Below, piece by piece: positions 1-7,069 of a DNA stretch of 64,000 nt; position 1 is the first letter of the stretch, and every line of letters starts with the position of its first letter. A model generated the notes under the pieces. The model was not told the origin of the DNA, did not search any database, and worked only from the letters and a program-made list of their open reading frames with translations. Source of the DNA: Piscinibacter sp. (GTDB taxonomy: Bacteria; Pseudomonadota; Gammaproteobacteria; Burkholderiales; Burkholderiaceae_C); contig JADJJI010000015.1 of the NCBI GenBank assembly GCA_016706565.1, positions 469,008 through 533,007 of the forward strand. The letters are read 5' to 3'. Position numbers and translations under genes: made by a program.

Positions 1-2
1 CC

Positions 3-551
3 TCGCTGGTCACCAACATGGGCCGCAGCCTGGTCGAGGCCGCGCGGCGCGAGGCCAACCAGGACGCGCTGACGCAGCTGCACAACCGCCGCTATTTCGA
101 CTCGCGCCTGGCGCGCGAATTCGAGACGGCGCGCAAGCACGGCCGCTCGCTGACGATCGCACTGGTCGATCTCGATCATTTCCACGACGTCAACGCCACC
201 TACGGCTACCCGACCGGTGACCACGTGCTGCGCCGCTTTTCCGAGGTCGCGCGCAACAGCGTTCGCCTGACCGACTGGCTGGCACGCTACGGGGGTGAGG
301 AGTTCTGCCTGGTGATGCCCGACACCGACCTGGACACCGGTGCGCGCGTGGCCGAGCGGGTCCGGCGCAACGTGGCGGCCACCGCGCTGCAGAGCATCGA
401 CCAGCGCCCCGTGGTGCTGACCGCCAGCGTGGGCGTCGCCCAGCTCGGCGCAGAGGTCGACAGCCCGCTGTCGCTGGTGCAACGGGCCAGCGAGGCGCTG
501 CTCGGCGCCAAGCAGGCGGGCCGCAACCGGCTCGTGGTGGCCACGTCCTAG
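3..551 (+). CDS. GGDEF diguanylate cyclase, 5'-truncated by window edge
   Basis: This is the C-terminal part of a diguanylate cyclase, which makes cyclic di-GMP from two GTP. The reading frame is already open at base 3, so the real start and any sensor domain lie upstream of the window; the ATG at 18 is probably internal. The active-site motif GGEEF is at bases 291-305. The inhibitory I-site RxxD (RLTD) lies exactly five residues before it, so product feedback inhibition is expected. The DLDHFHDVNATYGYPTGDHV segment matches the family's metal- and substrate-binding region. About 180 residues are visible, roughly one complete GGDEF domain. Confidence 0.9.
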   Translation, partial: SLVTNMGRSLVEAARREANQDALTQLHNRRYFDSRLAREFETARKHGRSLTIALVDLDHFHDVNATYGYPTGDHVLRRFSEVARNSVRLTDWLARYGGEEFCLVMPDTDLDTGARVAERVRRNVAATALQSIDQRPVVLTASVGVAQLGAEVDSPLSLVQRASEALLGAKQAGRNRLVVATS

Positions 552-567
552 AGCTTCCCGTCTAGTT

Positions 568-582
568 TGCTGCAGCGCAGCA
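568..582. promoter_or_regulatory. PhaR-like operator, upstream copy
   Basis: The inverted repeat TGCTGC-AGC-GCAGCA lies upstream of the phaP -35 box. PhaR repressors of phasin genes are known to bind CTGC-N3-GCAG type TGC-rich sites. The identity of the binding protein is inferred from this similarity and from the gene downstream. Confidence 0.6.
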
Positions 583-590
583 TAAAGCGC

Positions 591-618
591 TTGCATTCGC
601 CGCCCGGGGCACTATAGT
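591..618 (+). promoter_or_regulatory. Sigma-70 promoter of phaP
   Basis: TTGCAT at 591-596 and TATAGT at 613-618 are separated by 16 bp, a good match to the sigma-70 consensus. Transcription would begin near 625, within or beside the second operator, and run into phaP. The promoter sits between two nearly identical inverted repeats, as expected for a repressed gene. Confidence 0.65.
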
Positions 619-625
619 CGAGTCA

Positions 626-640
626 TGCTGCAGTGCAGCA
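626..640. promoter_or_regulatory. PhaR-like operator, start-site copy
   Basis: TGCTGC-AGT-GCAGCA differs from the upstream copy by one base and covers the expected transcription start of phaP. A repressor bound here would block RNA polymerase. Two copies 58 bp apart, center to center, could allow cooperative binding or looping. Confidence 0.6.
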
Positions 641-689
641 AAAGTGTTCCCATCCCGAACCCTCATCCCACCGACACCCGGAGTCCACC

Positions 690-1235
690 ATGCTGAACAA
701 CGAACAATTCGCCGCCGCCCAGAAGGCCCAACTCGCCACGCTGATGGGCCTGACCGCCACCGGCATCGAAGCCACCGAGAAGCTGTTCGCGCTGAACATC
801 GACACCGCCAAGGCCGCGCTGGCCGAAGCCCAGGCGAAGGCCGAGTCGGCCTTCTCCGCCAAGGACGTGCAATCGTTCTTCGCGCTGCAGGCCGATGTGA
901 TGCAGCCGTCTGCCGAAAAGGCCGGCGCCTATGGCCGCAAGCTGTACGACATCCTCGCCGGCGTGCAGACCGAAGTGAGCAAGGTCACCGAAGCCGGCAC
1001 CACCGACGCGCAGAAGAAGTTCGTCGCGCTGGTCGAAGCCGCTGCCAAGAACGCCCCGGCCGGCTCGGAGAACGCCGTGTCGTTCGCCAAGGCCGCCGTG
1101 TCGGCCGCCAACGATGCCTTCGACAACCTGCAGAAGGCCACCAAGCAGGCCGTCGCCGCTGCCGAAGCCAATGTCACGACGCTCAGCGCCGTGGTGTCCA
1201 AGCCGGTCGCCGGCAAGGGCCGCCGCGCCGCCTGA
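690..1235 (+). CDS. phaP: Phasin (PHA granule-associated protein)
   Basis: Phasins coat polyhydroxyalkanoate storage granules in the cytoplasm and control their size and number. The 181-residue protein is almost entirely alanine-, lysine- and glutamate-rich amphipathic helix, starting MLNNEQFAAAQKAQLATLMG and ending in a basic GKGRRAA tail, as in the phasin_2 family of Burkholderiales. The ATG at 690 is chosen because GGAG lies seven bases before it; an in-frame ATG at 633 falls inside the operator region and would add a tail unlike the family. The upstream promoter is flanked by two PhaR-like operators, supporting granule-dependent expression. Confidence 0.92.
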   Translation: MLNNEQFAAAQKAQLATLMGLTATGIEATEKLFALNIDTAKAALAEAQAKAESAFSAKDVQSFFALQADVMQPSAEKAGAYGRKLYDILAGVQTEVSKVTEAGTTDAQKKFVALVEAAAKNAPAGSENAVSFAKAAVSAANDAFDNLQKATKQAVAAAEANVTTLSAVVSKPVAGKGRRAA

Positions 1236-1283
1236 TCGGGCTGCCATGAGCCGACTGCGCTGCCACACCGGCACGAGACGGCC

Positions 1284-1961
1284 ATGAACACCCGATGGAA
1301 TCCGGGCCGTGACGGGCCCGGTGCCATGGCCCCCGGGCCATGGCACGCTGCTCCCTCGGACGCCGACGACGGCTGGGTCGGCACGCGCGAATTGCCCGGC
1401 TACCGTGCCGGTGCCGTGGTCGTGCGGCTGTCGGACCTGCCGGGCGTCGACGCCGCGCATCTGTATTTCGACCTGCTGCTGCTCGACGAGAGCGGCCGCA
1501 CCGAAGAAACCCACTCCGGACCCTGCCCGAGCCTGCGGCGCGACCAGCCGCTGGACCAGCGCTCGCGCTTCGTGCGTGTTGTCGCCGAACTGCTGCGCCA
1601 TGCCCCCGACCCCGAGCGAGGCCTGGCCGGGCTCGGCGCGGCCTTGACCTTCATCCGCGAGAACGGCGTCGACGGGCCTCAGCTCGCCGCTGCCGCGCAG
1701 CGCATCGACGCCGGTTGCAGCGAACCGGCCCTGGTGGCCAGCCTGTGCCATGTGCTCACGCTGAGCTTCGGCGAACACGATGCGGGGGCCAGCCTGGACG
1801 CCGTGCTGGCCAAGCTCGTTCCGGGCGTCAGCACCTCCGGCGAACTGGAGGAGCAGGTGCGTCTGCTGGTGCGCTGCGTCGGCAAGACCCAGGCGCGCCG
1901 CCGGCTGCGAGAAGCGACTGACTTCGAACTGCTGCCCAGCCCCGATCTGCTCGGCGTCTGA
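1284..1961 (+). CDS. Hypothetical protein
   Basis: This 225-residue protein is not one I recognise. It has no signal peptide or membrane segment; the middle (about residues 30-70) looks like a small beta-rich domain and the rest is mostly helical, with a cysteine pair near residues 145-155. It follows phaP by 48 bp on the same strand and could be cotranscribed, but nothing else links it to PHA. The start is uncertain: ATG 1284 has only a weak GAGACGG upstream, and an in-frame ATG at 1326 lies inside a 26-bp palindrome. Confidence 0.6.
   Translation: MNTRWNPGRDGPGAMAPGPWHAAPSDADDGWVGTRELPGYRAGAVVVRLSDLPGVDAAHLYFDLLLLDESGRTEETHSGPCPSLRRDQPLDQRSRFVRVVAELLRHAPDPERGLAGLGAALTFIRENGVDGPQLAAAAQRIDAGCSEPALVASLCHVLTLSFGEHDAGASLDAVLAKLVPGVSTSGELEEQVRLLVRCVGKTQARRRLREATDFELLPSPDLLGV
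1321..1346. repeat. 26-bp near-perfect palindrome
   Basis: Two 12-base arms, GTGCCATGGCCC and GGGCCATGGCAC, are exact reverse complements around a two-base centre. The palindrome lies within the first 21 codons of the gene starting at 1284. It could form an RNA hairpin that affects translation or ends phaP transcripts, or be a protein site. There is no T run after it. Confidence 0.6.
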
Positions 1962-2074
1962 ACCCCTGCGGGTTTGCCCGGTGGGGCGCCGCGGATGAAT
2001 CCCCCTACCGGTAACGTAGACCCCTGAGCGGGTGCACGAGCGCGCCCGGCGGATCCAGACGGGGGGGCCGGAAC

Positions 2075-2266
2075 ATGCCATGGTTCGTTGCCAAGCGATC
2101 GATCGTCCAGGCGGGCGAAGCGACCGAGCAGTACGAGTACCGGGTTGTCAGCGAGGAGGAGATCGAGTCCATCGAGCCCGACTGGGATTGGGCTTCGTCG
2201 GCATTCGACACGCGCGAGGAAGCACAGAACCTCGTCGACGACGAGTTCTGGAACGGACTGGAGTGA
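2075..2266 (+). CDS. Small acidic conserved-type hypothetical protein
   Basis: A 63-residue acidic protein with many tryptophan, glutamate and aspartate residues (IEPDWDWASSAFDTREEAQN is characteristic). A G-rich ribosome-binding site precedes the ATG. No membrane segment, signal peptide or known motif is visible. It converges on the ferredoxin-flavoprotein gene, 14 bp away on the other strand. Size, codon use and ribosome-binding site support a real gene, but its role is unknown. Confidence 0.65.
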   Translation: MPWFVAKRSIVQAGEATEQYEYRVVSEEEIESIEPDWDWASSAFDTREEAQNLVDDEFWNGLE

Positions 2267-2269
2267 GGT

Positions 2270-2292
2270 GGCACGCGCGCTCAGCGCGTGCC
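2270..2292. terminator. Possible shared hairpin between convergent genes
   Basis: GGCACGCGC and GCGCGTGCC form a perfect nine-base stem with a five-base loop. The loop contains the stop codon of the minus-strand ferredoxin-flavoprotein gene. No T run follows on either strand, so termination is a guess from position and stem strength. Confidence 0.3.
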
Positions 2293-3570
2293 GAACTTGG
2301 TCTCGAACTGAATGCCGACCTTGCGCAGCAAGGGAGTCGGCAGCTCACCGCCCGCACACACGATCACCGCCTGGTTGGGCAGCGCCAGCGTGCGGCCCTC
2401 ATGCTCGACGTTCACCTGCCGCTGCTCGATGCCCTTCACCGTGGACGACAACAGCACCTGCAAGGCGCCGGACTGCCGCATTTCCTCCAGGCGGTCGCGG
2501 TTCTTCGCCTTGACCCGTGCGAACGCCGCGCTGCGGTAGGACAGCGTCACCGTCGTGCCGGGCTGTCCGGCCAGCGCGATCGCGGCCTCGAGCGCGCTGT
2601 CGCCGCCTCCCACCACCAGCACATGCTGGCCGCGATACTGCTCCGCATCGACGAGCCGGTAGACCACCTTCGAGGCCTCCTCCCCCGGCACGTCGAGCTT
2701 GCGCGGCGTGCCACGCCGCCCCATCGCCAGCAGCACCGAACGGCAGGAGAAGCGGCCATGCTCCGTCTGCACGTCGAAGCCGTCGCCGCTGCGCTCGATG
2801 CCCACCAGCCGCTCCCGGAACGACACCTGCAGCCCCGTGCGCTTGACGACGTCCTGCCAGAACTCGAGCAGCTGCTCCTTGCTGACTTCGCCGAACTTGA
2901 CCTTGCCCACCAGCGCCAGCTGCACGGGCGCCGTCATGGCGATCTTGTTGCGAGGGTAGTGGTACACCGCACCGCCGAGCGAATCCTCCTGCTCGATCAG
3001 CCGGTAGCGCAGCTTGTGGTGAATGGCCGCGAGCCCGGCCGACAGGCCGGCCGGCCCGCAGCCGACGATCAGCACGTCCAGATCGTGCGAGCCGTTGGCG
3101 CGGCGGCGGATCGCGTCCATCGCCTGACGGCCCTGCTCGGCGGCCTTGCGGATCAGGCCCATGCCGCCCAGTTCACCGGCGATGTAGATGCCCGGCACGT
3201 TGGTCTCGAATTCGGGGCTGACGTGCGGAATGTCGATGCCGCGCTTTTCGGTGCCGAACACCAGCGTGATCGCCTCCACCGGGCAGGCCGAGAGGCAGGC
3301 GCCGTGGCCGATGCAGGCCGAGCCGTTCTTCAGCACCGCTTTGCCGTTGACGACGCCCAGCGCCTCTTCCGGGCAGGCGCGCGCGCAGGAGCCGGAGCCG
3401 ATGCAGCGCGAGGGGTTGATCACCGGATGCAGCGACGGCGGCTCGCCCAGGCCGGCCGCGAGGCTCTGCTTCAGCTCCTGCGCGTGCGCGTGCTGCAGGC
3501 GCCGGTGGCGCCGCACGTACAGCGCGACAGCCAGCACGATGATGAACAGATAGAGGTAGGTGTAGTCCAT
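2281..3570 (-). CDS. Membrane-anchored ferredoxin-domain flavoprotein reductase
   Basis: A 429-residue NAD(P)H-dependent FAD reductase of the thioredoxin-reductase-like family. Residues 3-19 form a membrane anchor. Residues about 52-105 form a ferredoxin-like domain with two motifs, CIGSGSCARACP (Cys 56, 62, 66) and CIGHGACLSACP (Cys 86, 92, 96). The FAD-binding GCGPAG is near residue 170 and a second Rossmann motif GGGDSA near 310. Both cluster motifs lack the usual second cysteine, leaving CX5CX3CP, which may mean 3Fe-4S or altered clusters. It is last in the multihaem cytochrome cluster, 22 bp after the TPR gene, and could feed electrons from, or return them to, NAD(P)H. No CXXC redox pair like that of true thioredoxin reductase was seen. 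Confidence 0.85.
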   Translation of the reverse strand: MDYTYLYLFIIVLAVALYVRRHRRLQHAHAQELKQSLAAGLGEPPSLHPVINPSRCIGSGSCARACPEEALGVVNGKAVLKNGSACIGHGACLSACPVEAITLVFGTEKRGIDIPHVSPEFETNVPGIYIAGELGGMGLIRKAAEQGRQAMDAIRRRANGSHDLDVLIVGCGPAGLSAGLAAIHHKLRYRLIEQEDSLGGAVYHYPRNKIAMTAPVQLALVGKVKFGEVSKEQLLEFWQDVVKRTGLQVSFRERLVGIERSGDGFDVQTEHGRFSCRSVLLAMGRRGTPRKLDVPGEEASKVVYRLVDAEQYRGQHVLVVGGGDSALEAAIALAGQPGTTVTLSYRSAAFARVKAKNRDRLEEMRQSGALQVLLSSTVKGIEQRQVNVEHEGRTLALPNQAVIVCAGGELPTPLLRKVGIQFETKFGTR

Positions 3571-3592
3571 GGCAGGTCTGCGCCGCGAGGGC

Positions 3593-4456
3593 CTACTGGC
3601 CCGCGGGCTGCGTGATCCCGATTCTCGACCCGCGGCCGCTGCCTGCCGTCGAGGCCGCTGCCGCGGTGCCGGCCAGCCCGCCGAGTTCGCGCGCCTGAGC
3701 GATGTTCGCCCGCATCGGCCCGACGAAAGGGCTGTCCGGCGGCGCGACCTCGAGCAGGTGCTCCCAGCGGGCCACCGCGCCGGCATAGTCCTTTCGCTCG
3801 AAGGCGGCCGTGCCGGCCAGCGAGAGGGCCTTGGCATGGTCCGGATCGAGCTTGAGCGCTCGCTCGACCAGGGCCGCCGGCTCGCCGGCCAGGCGGCTCT
3901 CGCGCGTGACGGCCAGCGCATCCGCGTAGTCCGCCAGCAGCGAAGCATCCTGGCCCTGCAGTGCGACGGCGCGTTCGTAGGCCGTCACCGCCTCGGCACG
4001 CCGGCCGAGCATGGTGTACGAGCGGGCCAGCATGGCCCAGCCCTGCGGATCCTTCGGATCCGCTTTCAGGCGCTGGGCGAGCTTGTCCGCCATGTCCTCG
4101 ATCTGCTTGAAGCTCAGGGCATGGGGAGCCGAGGCAGGCGCAGGGGGCGTGCCGGCCTGGCGGGCCGAAGCGAGCGGCACCTCCGCGGCCGGTGCCGGCG
4201 CGCGCGTCCACCAGTAGCCGGTTGCGGCGATCGCCAGCACGGCCAGGCCCATGCCCGCCAGCAAGGCGCGTGACGGCACCGCGGGCCGGCCGGATTCGGG
4301 CGTCGCTTCGTGGCCGTCGCGCATCACCGCATCGAGCAGCTTGCGTTCGAGTTCGCCGCGGCTTCGTTCGTAGGCCGCCACGCCGAGCGCGCCCTCGTCG
4401 TGAAGGGAATGCAGTTGCCGCAATTGCTGGCGCAGCCTCGCGATGTCGGCGTTCAT
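3593..4456 (-). CDS. TPR membrane protein, NrfG/CcmI-like
   Basis: A 287-residue protein with an N-terminal coiled-coil segment (residues 1-45, rich in Leu, Arg and Gln), one membrane helix at about 63-82 and a periplasmic TPR region at about 115-255 (for example DPQGWAMLARSYTMLGRRAE). The arrangement matches the C-terminal part of CcmI/NrfG cytochrome c maturation proteins, which hold apocytochrome for haem attachment. In this cluster it may be a dedicated helper for the very haem-rich cytochromes upstream; this is inference. The ATG at 4456 is chosen because the coiled coil begins there; a longer reading would add 21 residues of low-complexity sequence. Confidence 0.75.
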   Translation of the reverse strand: MNADIARLRQQLRQLHSLHDEGALGVAAYERSRGELERKLLDAVMRDGHEATPESGRPAVPSRALLAGMGLAVLAIAATGYWWTRAPAPAAEVPLASARQAGTPPAPASAPHALSFKQIEDMADKLAQRLKADPKDPQGWAMLARSYTMLGRRAEAVTAYERAVALQGQDASLLADYADALAVTRESRLAGEPAALVERALKLDPDHAKALSLAGTAAFERKDYAGAVARWEHLLEVAPPDSPFVGPMRANIAQARELGGLAGTAAAASTAGSGRGSRIGITQPAGQ

Positions 4457-4528
4457 GGGCGATTCCAGGGATGAAGGGAAGTCAGGGCCGGCACCGCCCC
4501 GCGGCGCCGGCCGGCTCACGCGCGCGAC

Positions 4529-7066
4529 TCAGAAGTCGTAGCGCCCGCCGACGTAGTAGAAGAGGCGGCTGGAGGTCTCGGTGCCGTTCGGCCCGCTGCT
4601 CTTGCTGTATTCGCCGCTGAGCTCCGACTCGATCGACAGCTGCTTGAGCGCGCGATAGGTCACGCGCAGGCCGGGGCTCCAGCGCGAGGTGCGCGCGCCC
4701 ACCGAGTCGGTCTGCAGGTAGTACTTCAGCGAGGGCTCGAGCAGCAGCATCTCGGTGACCTGCGACGAGTTGTTGTAGCTCAGCAGCGTGCCGTTGTATC
4801 GGAAGGCGGTGTCGCCGGCCAGCGTGTAGCTCGTGCCGCGCTGCCACGAGACGCCGATCACGTGGGTGTCGCGTGCCGAATAGAGGTTGGTGCCGATCAC
4901 CTGGCCGCCGACCGAGGTGTTGCGGTTGCGGCCCTGGCCCGGGAACTGGATCGACGGCACCGGCAGGATGGTGCCGATGTCGGTGAGGCGCACGTCCGCG
5001 CCGACCTGCCAGTTCTTGTTGACCGGGGTGGTGGCGCCGATCAGGCCTTGCGTGGTGTTCGACGTGGTGCCCCGCACGCGATCGCGCAGGGCCTCCAGCG
5101 TCGAGTTGGCCAGCAGGTCCTTGAGCCGCGTTGCCAGCAGCGGCTGGGTCGGATCCTGGAAGAACAGCGCGTTGCCCAGCATCAGCAGCGGCGTCTTGCG
5201 GCGATCGAACAGCACGTTGACGACCGAGTTGTCCTCCATCTGCCAGGTGCCCTGCAGCGAGGCAATGTTCAGCCCCTTGATCGCCTCGTCGTAGTCGAGG
5301 ATGCCGTTGGCCGACACGCCACCGCTGAAGAAGCGCATCTCGGTGCCGAAGGCGCTGCGGTCGACCTCGCCATCGATCAGCTGGCGATTGAAGTAGAGGC
5401 TGCCGCTGATCTGCGAAGTCAGCGCATCGGCGTCGATCCACACGCCGTAGAAGCTGCGCTTGCTGTCCAGCAGCTTCTCGGCGGGCAGCCCTGCCGCGCC
5501 GTTGATGCGCCACTTCGGGGCGAAGGTGTAGCCGGCCTGCACGCCGTCGTAGCGGCCCAGGATGCCGCCGCCCGTGGGCGACTGCCGGCCGAGCCGCACC
5601 TGCGTGCCGGCCGACAGCGAGCGGTGCTCGAAGTACAGCGCCGACAGCCGGTTCTTGCTCTTGTCGCTGTACTTCAGGTCGGCCGAATAGGCGTCGCGGA
5701 AGACGAAGCGCATGTCGGTGTCGGCATCGCGGTAGCGCCAGTTCACGTCGACGTTGGTCAGCAGCAGGCTCTGGTCGACGCCGCTGTCGTACAGCGGCTC
5801 GCCGAGGATCGGCGGCAGGCCGCTGATCTGCGAATCCTCGAAGGCCTGCGTGCGGATCTTCGATGCACCGCCGTAATAGAACTCCGACACCGAGCCCGCC
5901 AGCGTCGAGCTGGGCTCGACCGTGGGCTTCGCCTTCTGCTCGACGATGGCCGTGGCCGCGGGTTTGGGTGCCGCTGCCGGCAGCTTCGCCAGCGCCGCGC
6001 GCACACGGTCGGCATCCGGCCCGCTCGGGTACAGCTGCAGGAAGGTCTCGTACTCGGCGCGCGCGCGCACCACGTCGCCGGTCTTTGCACGGATGTCGCC
6101 GGCCAAGGCCTGCGCCTCGCGGGTCGTGGGGTTGGCCGGCAGGTTGAGCAGCTGGTTGAGCTTGTCGAGCGCGCCGTCGGCATCGCCCTGGGCATCGGCC
6201 GACTTGGCGGCCGCCAGCAGCGCGGCGGCCCGTGTCAGCACCTCGGCCGGTGTGGCCGGCAAGGCAGGTGCCGAACCCGCGGGTTCGGGCGCTGCCGCCA
6301 CCGTTGGGCCCGTCGCCGGAACGGGCGCCGCGACCGGTGCTGGAGCAGGCGCCGGCGCCGGTGTCGGTGCCGGCGGCGGTGCGAGCACGACGATGGCCGC
6401 GCCGGGGAAGCGTTTGCTCAGCAGCGCGCGCGCGGACTCCGCCTCGACCAGCGTCTCGAAGTAGCCGAGGTTGACCTCGTAGACCGTCTTGCCGCCGATC
6501 TCTCGCTGGCCGGTGAACACCTGGTAGCGCTGCAGCGCTGCCGGGATCGGCGTATCGAGCTGGAGGTTCGGGCTGTCGGATTGCTGCAGCGAGATCTGGA
6601 ACCCCGAGCTCGGCGCAGGCGCCGTGCGGCCCGACGGCGTGGCTGGGATGTCGCGTCCGAGTCCGATCAGCACCACCTCGATCGTGCGGTCGCCACGGCC
6701 CGCCCGCACGCGGAACGGCACCGGCTTGCCCAGCCTCACCGACAGCTTGCGGTTGACGTTCTCGCGCCCCGGGCTCTCGTCGGTGACGGTGATGCCAGGC
6801 ATCGCGCCTCCGCCGGCCAGTCGGCGCTCCGATGGCACGAGGCGCACGTTGTCGCGCGCGTTGACGACATCGAACACGATCTGCACCGCATCGCCGGACT
6901 TCGCAATCAGCGAGCGCCGGTACTGCACCGGCGTCACGAAACGCACCTGCAGCACGGCGTTGTCGCCTTCACGGCGGAAGTCGACGTCGTCGATCAGCTG
7001 GGCATGGGCGGTGGAAGTAGCCGTCAAGACGAAAGACACGACGAGGTGCCGAAGAGAGATGCTCAC
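4529..7066 (-). CDS. Outer-membrane beta-barrel protein with AMIN-like, SPOR-like and TPR regions
   Basis: An 845-residue exported protein. A signal peptide (1-22, ending AHA) is followed by an AMIN-like beta domain (about 25-135), a SPOR-like segment (about 170-220, QVFTGQREIGGKTVYEVNLG), an Ala/Pro linker (about 222-275), TPR-like helices (about 275-365) and a long beta-strand-rich C-terminal half that ends in an aromatic strand with terminal Phe, as in outer-membrane barrels. AMIN and SPOR domains are known to contact peptidoglycan and envelope polymers. Lying directly after two giant cytochrome genes, it may be the porin through which they pass, but it is not obviously MtrB or PioB. The start is GTG, three bases after the preceding stop. 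Confidence 0.75.
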   Translation of the reverse strand: MSISLRHLVVSFVLTATSTAHAQLIDDVDFRREGDNAVLQVRFVTPVQYRRSLIAKSGDAVQIVFDVVNARDNVRLVPSERRLAGGGAMPGITVTDESPGRENVNRKLSVRLGKPVPFRVRAGRGDRTIEVVLIGLGRDIPATPSGRTAPAPSSGFQISLQQSDSPNLQLDTPIPAALQRYQVFTGQREIGGKTVYEVNLGYFETLVEAESARALLSKRFPGAAIVVLAPPPAPTPAPAPAPAPVAAPVPATGPTVAAAPEPAGSAPALPATPAEVLTRAAALLAAAKSADAQGDADGALDKLNQLLNLPANPTTREAQALAGDIRAKTGDVVRARAEYETFLQLYPSGPDADRVRAALAKLPAAAPKPAATAIVEQKAKPTVEPSSTLAGSVSEFYYGGASKIRTQAFEDSQISGLPPILGEPLYDSGVDQSLLLTNVDVNWRYRDADTDMRFVFRDAYSADLKYSDKSKNRLSALYFEHRSLSAGTQVRLGRQSPTGGGILGRYDGVQAGYTFAPKWRINGAAGLPAEKLLDSKRSFYGVWIDADALTSQISGSLYFNRQLIDGEVDRSAFGTEMRFFSGGVSANGILDYDEAIKGLNIASLQGTWQMEDNSVVNVLFDRRKTPLLMLGNALFFQDPTQPLLATRLKDLLANSTLEALRDRVRGTTSNTTQGLIGATTPVNKNWQVGADVRLTDIGTILPVPSIQFPGQGRNRNTSVGGQVIGTNLYSARDTHVIGVSWQRGTSYTLAGDTAFRYNGTLLSYNNSSQVTEMLLLEPSLKYYLQTDSVGARTSRWSPGLRVTYRALKQLSIESELSGEYSKSSGPNGTETSSRLFYYVGGRYDF

Positions 7067-7069
7067 CGT

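Noticed and set aside
1961-1974. AACCC-CTGC-GGGTT as a terminator
   Set aside because: The stem is only five base pairs, with three T's after it, and it overlaps the stop codon; too weak to support.
663-2081. A 472-residue minus-strand frame across phaP and the next gene
   Set aside because: It overlaps a well-supported phasin gene and its promoter on the other strand and has a low-complexity composition.
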